DNA from: Hevea brasiliensis
Lineage: Eukaryota > Streptophyta > Magnoliopsida > Malpighiales > Euphorbiaceae
Direction of reading: 5' to 3'
Length of the DNA stretch: 64,000 nt
Assembly (NCBI RefSeq): GCF_030052815.1
Contig: NC_079495.1
Coordinates: forward strand, 52,864,773-52,928,772
Shown piece by piece: positions 10,358 to 22,266 of the stretch. How positions within the stretch are numbered: position 1 is the stretch's first letter; each line of letters opens with the position of its first letter. The notes under the pieces were generated by a model. It was not told where the DNA came from. It searched no databases and saw nothing but the letters and a program-made list of their open reading frames with translations. Made by a program: the position numbers and the translations under genes.

Positions 10358-13300
10358 TGTAACACCCCTAAGTTCGGTAGTGCGTTCTACTGTTCCGGTG
10401 ACCAGTGCTGTCCGGACAGCTAGGATGCCTAGAACTACACTTCAATATGAGTGAGGAGACATAAAATTACACTTAGAAAATAAAATGAAAAATTAATTTG
10501 ATGGTACCTAAAGTAAATAACAAGAATTAAAGGTTAATGTGGAATAAATGAAAGTTAAACTTATAAAATGCTTTTAATTATGTTAGTGGACCACTAAACA
10601 TTATATTAAGTATTAAAAAACCAGGTTCCTTCCACTATATCTCTGCATTCATCTTCTTCTTCAATTAAAACTTCATTTGGCCGAATGAAAAATTCTCCAA
10701 GCTTCATCCATGGCCGCCCATACACAAGCCCTCATGCACCATTGATCAAGCCATATTTCCATGCAAGTGTCTTCATTAAACTTAGTCTACACATCATGGG
10801 CAGCATGTAGGAAGCAAGAAAGAGAAGTTTTAGTGAAGATTAAGCAAGTCCCAACAATAGGTAAGTTTGAGTTTTTGAATATTTCTTTGATAAACTTTGT
10901 ATGCATGTTATGGGTGTTGGATTTGTGAAGAAAATTTTCAAGTTTGAGAAGTTATTGATGTGTTCATTTTGGACAGCCATGGAGTTATGTATTTAATGAA
11001 ATATTTGTGCATATAATTGATGAGAAATGATGTTGGTTATGGTGATTTAATATCCTAGTAAATTACTTCATATGTATATGGTGATTTTTGCACTTGGATG
11101 GAGATTGATGAATTGTAGGACACTTTGGTATTGAGAAACATTTTCGGCAGCCTTGGGACACTTGGATGAATGTATGAATTCATGAAGATGTTGGCAGAAT
11201 ATTGACATAGAAGGTTGATGGACATGTATATAGATTGATGGTCTAAAGTGTATGTGATGATGAGTAGTGTTTATGTGTATATGTGGTTGTAATTGGACTT
11301 TGTAAATTAGAGTTTTATTTGGTGTGTTAAGGATGTTTGTAATCTGCCAAAGTGATGTTAATGTAAAGTGGAATATGGTTTTGGTAATGAACCAAAACAG
11401 AATTGGTAAGGGGAGTGGACATATAGTAATGTAAGTGTGTAATTGATGTATGTTAAGTAAGGTAGTTAAGGGCAGTATGTATTTTAGTCTATAACTTTAC
11501 ATGTGTAACCTCAATTGGTATGAGACCAATTGGGGGTGGAACTAGGCACAAAATGTGCCAACTTTCATTGAGGAAGCATACCAAAATTCTGCTTGCAAGG
11601 TGACATGAAAAATGACCAATTCGGATTAAGTGCAATTGAGACCTAAAAACTGACCAATTGGGCAGCAGTTAGTGTTTAGGCCATAACTCACTCAAAACAG
11701 GTCCAATTGACCTGAAATTTTAACCATGAATAGTTAAGACCCATACCTACAAGTCTTATGAAGACACCAAAACCCAGAAATGACCAGAAGCAAGTCAAAA
11801 AGCTTGCACAAGTTCGGGTCCAAAAACTGGCCGAACCAGAGTTGACCAAATTGACCTAAAATTAACCTAACTTGGTGCCATTTGACCAGTAATAGTATAA
11901 TGACCATAACTTGGTCTACTTAACTCGGATTGACCTAAAATTTTGCCCCGCGTGCAATAAGACATAGATCTACAAGTTTGTAGTTTTGACCGAAACCCGA
12001 AAACCGAGGGAACTAGGTCGTCCGGTTAGATCAAACTAGTATCCCGGAATCCAGCAAGTTGCATTATAATGCACTAAACAAGGAAATGAGTTTGGTAAAA
12101 CGTACCAACCCTAAAACCCTATCGAGTGTGACATATTAATGACACTAAAACCTAATTTACCTAAAACGCATCGAGAGTCGATATATTAAGTGATTAAGCA
12201 AATAATAGATTTCAGTGAATTATTCATCGAACATTATCGTTAGAGACAGTTTAATTTAGTACTGAAACACTTCAAATTGTGTTTCTTAGTTAGCAAAGAC
12301 TCAAGAAAAGGGAAGGAAACACTGAGTCAAGACCAGGAGACAATCATCAGAGGTTTGTGCACAACTAGTTTTCAACTGATTTTGCTCTGAATAATATTTC
12401 ATATGATTAATTATATGTTATTATTTTAAGTTGTGTTTGTGCACAACTAGTTTTAACTGATTTTGTTCTGAATATTTTATATGATTAAATGACATATTTT
12501 CTTATGAACTATGTTTAACAGGCATTGGATTTAATTCAATTATTATTGAAATTGCTATAGTATATATGATTTTAGCTTTGTGAAATGGTATTTCCACAAG
12601 TATTAAGCATTGTTATGGATTGAACAAAATATGTTTTGGAAAATTGTGATAGAACATGTTTTGAATTGTGATGGTAATTTTCATGGAAAAATGCAAATTT
12701 ATGATTTGAATTGTGATGAGCATAAAAATTATTGGATATTAGAATTGACTTTGAATCGAATTATATTGTGATTTATGCTCACTAAATGGATTGTAATATT
12801 GTTTTATATCTCACTATAGATGCTTGACTAGGTTATTACCCGTCTCTCTCATTTGTTGAGAAGACAATGGAGTTAGTTGTGTTTTGATTACCATGGTACG
12901 TGCACAGGCTTAGATTTTCCTCTGATTTGAGGTTAGATCTAAGTTTATTTTATCGTTATGGCCCTTGCGGAAGATTCATTATTGTGATGGTACTGTGCAC
13001 GATGATTCGACCTCCCTGACCATAGGGAGTTAGAATCTGATTCGACCTCCCCAACCATAGGGAGTTAGAATCACATCGAATATGGCCCTTTCGGATTAGT
13101 CTTGCATATTAGTGAGATAAAGATTGATTTTTGAGATACAGAATGGCTTTTGAATGGTAAGAAATTGTGATTTCAATTATGGTTTATGTATAATTGATTT
13201 TGTTGGAATTACTTAAATGGTTAGTCATGATTTGATAAATTGAATTTTGTGATCAAAGTCATTTATACAAATGATTTACATTATTGTAAACGAATATTTT

Positions 13301-14052
13301 GAGTTTTGAAATTTGATGAGTATTGATTCCCAACTTATTTATTGTAAATTTTGTCAATGTATATTGTACTATGTTTTAAATTATAGTTGTGCACCATCGA
13401 GTTCACCACTCAATGATAGCTTTGTATCTTTATGCAGTAAGAAGAGCATAGAGCGGTGAGTAAGTTTTTGAAGACACTTTGGATCGGCTCGGGTATATCA
13501 TAGGTATACCCATGTACATAGGTTTTGATGTATGCATGTAATAATATGTATGTAAATTATTTGAGCAGCTGTATAGAAACTCTTGTAAAATATTTTGGTA
13601 TGTAATTAAATGTAAATTATTGTAAATGTAAATTTGAGATTTCATTTACTCGAATAGTTTTGTATTATATTTCTTGTATCTCAGTCTTTAAAAAATCACT
13701 GCGGATTTGAGTTGAGAAAAATGTTGTGTTGAGAAATATGTTGGAGTTGAGATTTGCAAATACATATTGAAGTGCTTTTCTGAGTTTTTCAAGAACTGTT
13801 TTATCCAAAATACAGAGGGCACTCTGCCAAAATTTTTACAGAAATTCCAAATAATTCAAATGTGTCAATTCTATCACTTCAGTTCAAAAAGGTTTTAACA
13901 CCTGTAAATAGTGCTCACCACTGTAAAAGAAGTAAGAAAAGTTTTGAAAATCCCTTGTAGTGTATTTAATGGGTTATCAGTAGACGGAGTTGGTAATTCA
14001 TTAGGTATACTACGGGATCATGTTATGCCTTACAGAGGTGTAGGGTGTGACA
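10358..14052 (+). mobile_element. Solo LTR A2 (family A, 3695 bp) with TSD ATAGC
   Basis: Runs from TGTAACACCCC to GGTGTGACA and is flanked by perfect 5-bp duplications ATAGC (10353-10357 and 14053-14057), with LTR X collinear on both sides. No PBS or coding region is present, so it is a solo LTR, the usual product of unequal recombination between the two LTRs of one element. It shares with A4 a duplicated block (GATTCGACCTCCC...GGGAGTTAGAATC, 13005-13073). Near 10485-10500 it lacks about 0.35-0.4 kb present in A4, including the 5S-like segment. A 14-bp palindrome GCTGTCCGGACAGC lies at 10407-10420. Confidence 0.93.
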
Positions 14053-15188
14053 ATAGCCTAATCAAATTGCTAACCAAATTTAGCTCATTAAAACTGTCAG
14101 AACTAAAATTTGCCTAGAAATCCTGGACATGGAGCCATCCGGCCAATTATGGTAAAAATGCCATAACATGAGCTACAAAACTCCAAATGGAGTGATTAAA
14201 AAAGGAAATTAAAGTAGAGACATTATGGAACAACTTTGATGAAAAAAGTTTAGCCAAATTCTCACTGTAGATTGGTCCAATGGAATAGTATACATTGGTA
14301 ACAAAAACTAAAATTTTGAAATTTCTTCTAGGAAGACTTGAATTATAATTGGCAACTAATGACAACAAGTTTATAACCCAAAATGTGGTACTAGCATGAA
14401 ATTAGAATTTGTATACCTATTATTTATAAAGTAGTTAAAAATTTGCATAAATAATAATGTGAATAGTAACCACACTAACATCAAATGCAAAGAACTCAAA
14501 CCTTATGAGACTTTATAAGTAAATTAAGTATGCAAAATTCAATTGTTGGATTAATTATTAGAAATGATTTGGATAGGTATTGAAACACTTTAATTATGTG
14601 TTTCAGTTGGAAAGGAGCCCTCCAAGGAAGGAGGAAGAGTAGATTAACTTAAGGCAAGCAAATGAGGTTTGTGCACAACAAATTTTAAATTCTTTGTTTC
14701 TACTTGAAAAGCTATTTGAATAAGTGTTGTGAATAATTTTTTATTGTTATGGCTTTGAGAATTTTATTTGAGAAATAATGCATTGCCTACCTTATAAATG
14801 AGGATTTGGAATGAAATATGACCAGTGATTTGTATGAAATATTTGAATGATATGGTTTTGAATTGGACTTTGAAATCACACTTGGCATGACAATTCTATT
14901 ATGTCCCTCCTCCATCTATGGGGTTGAGATTGATTATGTTCCTCCCTCTCTAGCTTGCGAAATTAAGGTTGAGTTCGGATGAGTACTCATATAGCTAGCT
15001 AGCCACCTCTCTCATTAATTTCAATTAGTGATATTGTAGATTGCTTTGTCGTAGTGTACAACATGGCATTGATCGTGAAAGTTTATATCATGACCTAAGT
15101 TGTGCTAATTATTGACAACATTATTGCTTACAATTTATTTTGATAAATTGTTATTCAAAATATTAGCATCATTTTTGTGAATTATGAT
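14053..15188 (+). repeat. LTR X, segment 2
   Basis: Continuation of LTR X after solo LTR A2. It carries the ACTCCAAATGGAGT block near 14190, the CTCCTCCATCTATGGGGTTGAG block near 14908 and GCTAGCTAGC near 14994. It stops at 15188, where element B was inserted. No coding sequence. Confidence 0.8.
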
Positions 15189-18100
15189 TGTAACACCCTT
15201 ATTTTTATAACCTGGTATATTTCACTATTTTAGTGACCGGTGTCGGTTCGGATAATTAAGGGGATTAGAACCACGTCTAAGACACCTAGTTAAGCCTTAA
15301 ACACAAATAATTAGAAATTGTCAAATAGTTAAGTATAAATAAGAAAAATAGAACATAAGAGGTTAAATGAGCCGAGAGTCACAGCAATGGGTGACCTTCT
15401 CAGAAAGGACTGCGAGGTCGATTTAAACTCAAATTTTGAACCGTAAAATGTGACGCTGCAGTCCTTAGGACTATTGCGAACACAGTGGAAAAGAAAAATC
15501 ACAAAAAAGAATGGTTAAGTAGCTCAAATAATTAGGTTAGGGATTTATAAGAAATATTGAATTACTTACAAACCGGATCGAACCGGCGATGGGCAATTTG
15601 GTCAATTGACCCCTAGAGCTGACTCCTGACCTAACTATCAAATAAAATCAGAGAAAAGAAAATTTCGGAATCGAGAATTAAATTAAAGAACTAATGAAAA
15701 AATAAAAAAAAAAAAGGAAAAGTGAAAAGTGATGACATCATGCATGACATCATGCATGATGCAATAAACACTAACTAAAAAAAATTAAATTTGGATAATT
15801 ATTGGTCTCCCATAAGGATAAAAAAAAAACATAAAAGAAAGAAAAAAAAAAGCAAAAAAGTCATCTTCTTCAACCAAGTTGCTGTCCCTCTCTCTCCCTC
15901 TCCCTCAACCATAATTCACCATTAAAGCTCATCTTTGAGCTTACAAATCTCAAAACCTCACCATAGAAAACTGTTTTGCCAAGGTTAAAAATTGTTTGGG
16001 CAACTAGAAAACAAGATCCAAGAAGAAAGAAAGAAGAAAAGAAGAGGTTTGAAGAACAAAAAGTTGAAGGAAGGAAGATTGAAATTCTGCACTAAGGTTG
16101 GTAATCCAAACTTGAAACTTTTAGTTTAATTCTTGTATTTTTAGCTTAATGAACCTAGAAATATACTTAAAATGAAATGAAAACAAGTGTTGGGAGACTA
16201 GGGGGATTTCGGCCAGCTAGGGTTTGAATGGAGAATGTATGAATTTGATTGAATTAAAAGTGCATCTAAGCTTGATTGAGTTGAGGAAGCATGTGTATAT
16301 GTGTTGAATTAGTAAAATGTAACAAATTATGGGAGTTAGGGTTTGGACCTAGGGTTTTGGAAGACAAAAATTGGAGAATTGGTCAAATGGTGTGTGTGAC
16401 CTTGTTTGAGCTGAAAAATAGTCAATTGTGACCAAGTGTGGTATGTTGGAAGTGTTGGAATTGAATAGAAATTCAGATTGGATGTGGTCAGTTTGCAGGC
16501 AACAGGACTAAGGTCCTCTTCAGGGACCAAAACTGAAAATTTACCAACCCAATTGGTGTGAGTCTAATTGGGAATGAAACTAGATACAAAATGGCACATT
16601 TTTCATTCAAGAATCAAGCAAAAAGTGACTAAAACCTAGTGAACAAATTGACCAAATCTGGATTTCTGTAGTCTGACTTGTACAAAAATGACCAAATGAA
16701 TAGTGTTTGTTCATTAGGCCATAACCTGGGCTAGGTTGGTCTAACTGACTTGAAATTTTACCAGTGGACAGCTGAGATATAGACCTGAAACTTTCATGAA
16801 GAACACAAACCCAAATTATGCCCTTAACCAAGTCATTTGGCCACCCAAATTTGGTGACCTAAAACTGCAAGAACCAGTTTGGTGCCCAGAAATCTGAGTT
16901 AAGTCTAATCCGGCAGCCATGATTCAAATGGCTATAACTTGAGCTACAAAACTCCAAATGGAGTAATTCAAAAAGAAGAATAAAGTTAAGATAATAGGGA
17001 ACATTTTCTATGAAGAAAGTTTTTCCAAGTTCTAACAGAAAAATGACCAATGGAACAGTGCAACATAAGACATTAAAACTGAAAATTTGCAAATTTGCCT
17101 AAAAGACTTAGAATTTGAGTAAATAACCAAAACTAATAAATTTAGTTACCAAAATGTGGTATGTCGGTGAAGTTTGAATTCCCATACCGATTAAGCCTTA
17201 GAAAGTCAACAAATTGACTTGAAAAGTATAATGAATAGTAACCCCGAAACACAAATTTTAAAGAACGTCAAGTTTAGCACATTAAAGCTAGGTAAAAGTG
17301 AAATTAAATTTATTTTTGAATTTATGCTAAGTTATGATACTGAAACACTATGAAACTGTGTGTTTCAGTGGAAAAGAATACCAGGAAGGAACCCGAGGTA
17401 TCGAGTCAAGGCCAAAAGGCGACTCATATAAGGTTTGTGCATAACGTATAATTTCTATAAATTATCTTCTACATATTATTTTGAATAATTTGAAATATTG
17501 AATTGTGAAATTATTATGATGAAGTATTTATGATGTTTTTGATTTAAATTGTTGGAAGTTATTTGTGTATATTTGAGATGGCATAAATATTTAGTAAATT
17601 GTTAAGATAAGTTTTGAAAGCACAGTGTCATGACCATATATTTGAAAACCTCACTAGCATGACTAGTGAGGGTAATCAGTTTCGAATTTTGATTCCTTCT
17701 CTTGCTGAAGTGTTGAGGTGTGCGCCAGTAGAAGAAGAAATTGAATAGATATCCATATATTTGAGCTAGCTAGCCTTGTGATGTGACTTCTCCTTAGCCT
17801 CTGGTTATTGAGATTATATTTATTTCGAATGGCATGATATAACTGTGGGTTTTATGAAATGTGTTTTGATGCTTTGAAATGAAATTATTTGGATTAAAAT
17901 CTCATAATTCATGTTTTGTATTTAATTTTCATGTTCAGTCTAATTTTTAAATAAATACGATTTAAGTTCTGCATAAAGATTATTTTAGTATGTTGTGCAC
18001 CACTGAGTCCTAGTACTCAGCGATGGCTGTTATTGCTGTCACAGATATAGAGACTAGAGGAGCAGCAGATTGAGCTACTGAGGATTGAGGAGCTACTTGC

Positions 18101-18753
18101 CTTGAAGCTATCCAGTATAATTTATACCCTGACTGTAAAAATTTATTTTGATGTATGTAATGTATGTAAAGGTATGGACATGTAAAATTGGTCTTGAGCA
18201 GTTTGTACAAGGTTTGTAATAAATTTTAGTTGGATTTTTCCTAATGTAAATTTTTAGTATGATGTATATAAGTTGTTTTACATTTAATTACATATGAATG
18301 GAAGTATTTTATTTTAATTTGAATGAAAGTAATTAGTAATATTTTGGATGGTATTTGAATTAGATATTGTGGATTTGAATTTTTGGAAGTGGATAAATGA
18401 TGTTGAAATTGATTGTGATGATTGTGAATTTGAAGAAGTTGTTGAGACAAATTATTGGAAGTGCTTTTTACAGGTATTTGAAGAACTGTTTTCTTAAAAT
18501 ACAGATGGCACTCTGCTGAAATTTTTATAAAATTTGTGGAAAAATAAAATGAGCAAAAAAATTTTACTAGTTTTAAAACTTTGAATAAATGATTTTAATA
18601 CCTATTAGAAAATGCTCACCACTTATAAAAGTAAGAAATTTGTTTTAAAATCCCTTGTAGGGTACTTAATGAGTTATCGGTAGGTGAAGTTCGGTAGTTC
18701 ATTAGGTATTCTACAAGATCATGTTATGCCTTACAGAGGGGTAAGGTGTGACA
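15189..18753 (+). repeat. Element B 5' LTR
   Basis: TG...CA-bounded 3565-bp LTR followed directly by the PBS. Nearly the same length as the net 3' LTR. One visible difference is a CATGACATCATG duplication near 15735-15760 that is single in the 3' LTR (about 24205). Landmarks are a 5S-like segment (15361-15420), a CT-rich tract (about 15887-15905), the CCAATTGG-type inverted repeat (about 16551), GCTAGCTAGCC (about 17765) and the CAGCGATGGC...GCTGTCACAG hairpin (about 18017). ORFs called inside it are chance frames. Confidence 0.92.
15361..15420 (+). promoter_or_regulatory. 5S-rRNA-like segment in the B 5' LTR
   Basis: GGTTAAATGAGCCGAG, then AGCAATGGGTGACC, then TTCTCAGAAAGGACTGCGAGG. The 3' LTR copy keeps a less decayed form (GATGGGTGACCTTCTCGGGAAG). 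Confidence 0.55.
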
Positions 18754-18761
18754 TGTTTTAG

Positions 18762-18773
18762 TGGTATCAGAGT
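18762..18773 (+). other. Primer-binding site of element B
   Basis: TGGTATCAGAGT, 8 bases after the LTR end. It matches the initiator tRNA-Met PBS (TGGTATCAGAGC) with the last base changed to T. Confidence 0.92.
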
Positions 18774-18945
18774 AAAATTTTTGAAGTATGTTTTAACTGA
18801 TGAATTTGTGTCTTTTTTTTTTGTTAAGTACAACTGTTCAATATCCTTATTTGTTACATACAATGCATTACATCATAAATATGAACTAACTGAGGGAAAT
18901 CTCCTTGTGTTATTTGTTCATGAGATACCCTAACTTCAGACTGAA

Positions 18946-20340
18946 ATGGAAGAAGGGGATCGCTCGGTTGAGCAATCTGTTGAAACTGAGGCACAAGGGG
19001 AAGCCCCAACTTTACAAAATGTCAGTGGGTTAGTGGCACCAGCCCCACAAATGCTGTAGTTTCCTTCACAGTTTGCATAGCAGATGGTGGCAATGTTTCA
19101 ACAAATGGCTGGGGGTATGCTTGCTCAAGCTCTACCCCAGACTACTGTGGTGTAACCTCGAGCTCCAGTTAGACAGTATGACAAGCTGTTGAAGTATGGG
19201 GCCACAGAATTTAAGGGTACAGTAGACCCTTTAGAGGCAGAGCAGTGGCTAGAGAGGATGGATCGAGTGTTCAAGAAGCTGCACTACCCTGATGAGCTGA
19301 AATTTGAATACTCTGTGTCGCTACTGCAAGGGGATGCGTATGATTGGTGGAAGACCATCCCCCGCAGCTTGGCTGAACCACCATTACTGACCTGGGATGA
19401 CTTCATCAGAGAATTCAGACAGAAATACATCCCAGACACATATGTGGATCAAAAGTTACAAGAATTTCTGAGCCTGAAACAAGGGAATAGATTAGTGGCA
19501 GAGTATGAGAGGGAGTTCTCCAGCTTAAGCCACTATGCTGGGAGTCTCCTTTCTACCAGCAAGGAACAGTGCAAGAGATTTAAGACTGGTTTGAGGCCCA
19601 GTTTGAGGATGTAAGTAGTGGGATTCAGACACAGCAACTTCTCTGAGCTCATCTCTCAGGCACTTGAGTTGGAAAGAATTGAATCAGAAGTGACCCTAGC
19701 AAAAGAAAAATTAGAAAAAGCTGAAAAATCAGAGAAAGATAAGAGGGAAAAGTCAGTATAGCCAAGTCCTAGTGATACTTCTGGGAAGAGGAAGAAATTT
19801 GGTGGACCTAGCAGAGGTCGAGATGGAAGGTTTGGAAGGGGCAGATTCTCTGGACAAAGACCCCCAAGGTCTGGTCAGCAGTCGAGTAGGGGTTCACAAC
19901 CTCCCCGTCCCTATGAGACTTGTGGTAAGATTCATGGGGGAGAATGCTATTGGGCTACAGGAGCCTGTTTTAACTGTGGAGGCAAGGACCATCTAGCTAA
20001 AGACTGCACTAGTGCTCCTAGATTTGGTCCAGCTCCTACGACTGCAGAAGGATCTATTCAGAGTCCTACTCCCAGAGGTTCACAACCAATTGGCAGAGGA
20101 AGAGACAGAGGTAGAGGCCATGCTTCGGGCAGTCAGGGTACTGTTGGTCAGTCAGCACAAGGAAGTGCTTCAGCAAGGGTTTACACGATGAGACAATGAG
20201 AAGAGGCTGAGACTTCCGATGTGGTAGTCGGTACATTCTCTATCTCTGATCAAGAAGTATTTGTGTTGTTTGATCCGGGTTCAACCCACTAGTATGTTAG
20301 TGCTAGCATAGTCAGTTCACTTGTTGTTTCGTGTGTCAAA
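18946..20340 (+). pseudogene. gag: Element B gag and protease part of gag-pol
   Basis: The ATG at 18946 starts a gag protein opening MEEGDRSVEQSVETEAQGE. The retrotransposon gag domain spans about 19189-19614 (DPLEAEQWLERMDRVFKKLH, LLQGDAYDWWKTIPRS, FIREFRQKYIPDTYVDQKLQ). A zinc knuckle follows near 19975 (C-FN-C-GGKD-H-LAKD-C, CX2CX4HX4C) for RNA packaging. The aspartic protease motif DPGSTH is at about 20272-20289. All of it lies in one frame continuous with pol, so this lineage used a single gag-pol ORF. In-frame stops sit at 19057, 19078, 19153, 19612, 19759, 20197 and 20290. Most read as CAG, CAA or CGA with C changed to T. The Ser after DPGSTH is now a stop. Confidence 0.93.
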
Positions 20341-22266
20341 ATGGCTTTTGAAGTGCTAGTAACTAGTCCGTTAGGACAAGAGGTTCGGGTCAACAGAATC
20401 TATAGAGACTGTCCTTTGGTGATCCAAGGACATGTTTTTCTATCAGATTTGATTGAAATGCCCTTCAGAGATTATGATATTATCTTGGGCATGGATTGGT
20501 TAGCCAGGCATCACGCCATGATTGACTGTAGACTGAAGACAGTCACTTTTGGTCTCCCTCTGTATGGTGATGTGGTAATACATGGGGAGAGGCATTTACT
20601 GCCATCAAACATCATTTCAGCTACACTAACCAGAAGAATGATCAGAAAGGGGTGTGAAGCATACTTGGCACATGTGATAGACACCCAAGTGGGGAGTCCA
20701 GCACTGAGGGACATCCCTACGGTATGTGACTTTCCGGATGTGTTTCCTGATGAATTGCTAGGATTACCTCTAGAAAGAGAAGTGCAATTTGAGATTGATG
20801 TTATGCCTGGTGTGGACCCAATCTCCATAACACCAAATAGAATGGCACTAGCAGAATTGAAGGAGTTGAAAGTGCAATTGCAAGAGTTACTTGACAAGGG
20901 CTTTATCCACCCTAGTGTGTCACCTTGGGGAGCGCCAGTGTTGTTTATTAAGAAGAAAGATGGCACTCTCTGCTTATGTATTGACTATCGGCAGTTGAAT
21001 AAGGTGACAATAAAAAATACATATCCATTGCCCCTCATTAATGACTTGTTTGATCAGTTGAGGAGTGCAGCTGTGTTCTCCAAAATTGACCTGAGATCAG
21101 GTTATTATCAGCTGAAAGTAAAAGACAAGAGTATTCATAAAACTGCCTTCAGAACCCGCTATGGCCATTATGAGTTCTTGGTCATGCCATTTGGGTTAAC
21201 TAATGCTCCGGCTGCTTTTATGGATCTGATGAACACTATCTTCAGACCATACCTCGACCAGTTCGTTGTGGTATTCATAAATGATATATTGGTCTATTCG
21301 AAGAGTGCAGAAGAGCATGATAGACATCTGCTGATTGTACTGCAAACTTTAAGGGAGAAACAGCTATATGCCAAATTGTCGAAGTGTGAATTTTGGCTGA
21401 AGGAGATATCCTTTTTGGGGCATATAATATCAACATAAGGTATTAAGGTGGATCCTAGCAAGATAGAAGCTGTCCTTAATTGGAGGCCACCCAGAAATAT
21501 CACAAAGATTCTTAGTTTTCTGGGTTTAGCTGGATACTACTGTAGATTTGTGAAGGGATTCTCCATGTTGGCATTTCTATTGACCAAGCTGCTTAGGAAA
21601 GATGTAAAATTTTAGTGGACGGATAAATGTCAACAGAGTTTTGATGAATTGAAGAAATGTTTGACTGAGGCTCCAGTCCTGACTTTACCTATCCTAGGTA
21701 AAGAATATATAATTTATAGTGATGCTTCTCACAATGGGTTAGGCTGTGTATTGATGCAAGATCGAAATGTCATTGCCTATGCATCACGCCAGTTAAAACC
21801 GCATGAAGGGAATTATCCGACACATGACTTGGAGCTTGCAACTGTTATGTTTGCTGTTAAGATCTAGTGACATTATTTGTATGGGGAGAAATGCTACATC
21901 TACACAGATCATAAGAGTTTGAAGTATTTGGGCATCCAGAAAGAGTTGAATTTGAGACAGAGGAGATGGTTAGAGTTGATAAAAGACTATGATTTTCTGA
22001 TAGACTATCAGCCAGGGAAAGCTAATGTTGTGGCTGATGCCTTAAGTCGCAAGACTATGGCAAGTCTACGGGTTACTCCTTTGTCTATGGTACATGAGTT
22101 GAGATCATTACATGCTAGCTTAGAGATTAATGATGAAGGGCAGATAGCAATTGCATGGCATGTACAGCCAGTGTTAATTGATCAGATAAGAATGGCTGCT
22201 CAGAATGATGAAAGGGATCGGAAGCTATTGGAAGAAGTCAGACAGGGCAAGAAACCAGAATTCTAA
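20341..22266 (+). pseudogene. pol: Element B reverse transcriptase and RNase H part of pol
   Basis: Same frame as gag. The protease-RT linker ([20 protein letters not shown]) leads to RT blocks [48 protein letters not shown] and [17 protein letters not shown]. The catalytic motif reads [13 protein letters not shown]: the first Asp of the usual FIDD is Asn (AAT at 21280-21282), which should abolish polymerase activity. RNase H follows ([50 protein letters not shown]). Stops at 21436, 21613, 21865, 21868 and 22264 break the frame; 21613 and 21868 read as CAG and CGA codons with C changed to T, and 21865 as TGG changed to TAG. Confidence 0.94.

Noticed and set aside
20511..20966. A 151-codon minus-strand ORF
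   Set aside because: It is the antisense of element B's protease-RT coding region, which has clear RT motifs on the plus strand. The same antisense ORF appears at 55-312 and 55769-56080 opposite A0 and D1 pol.
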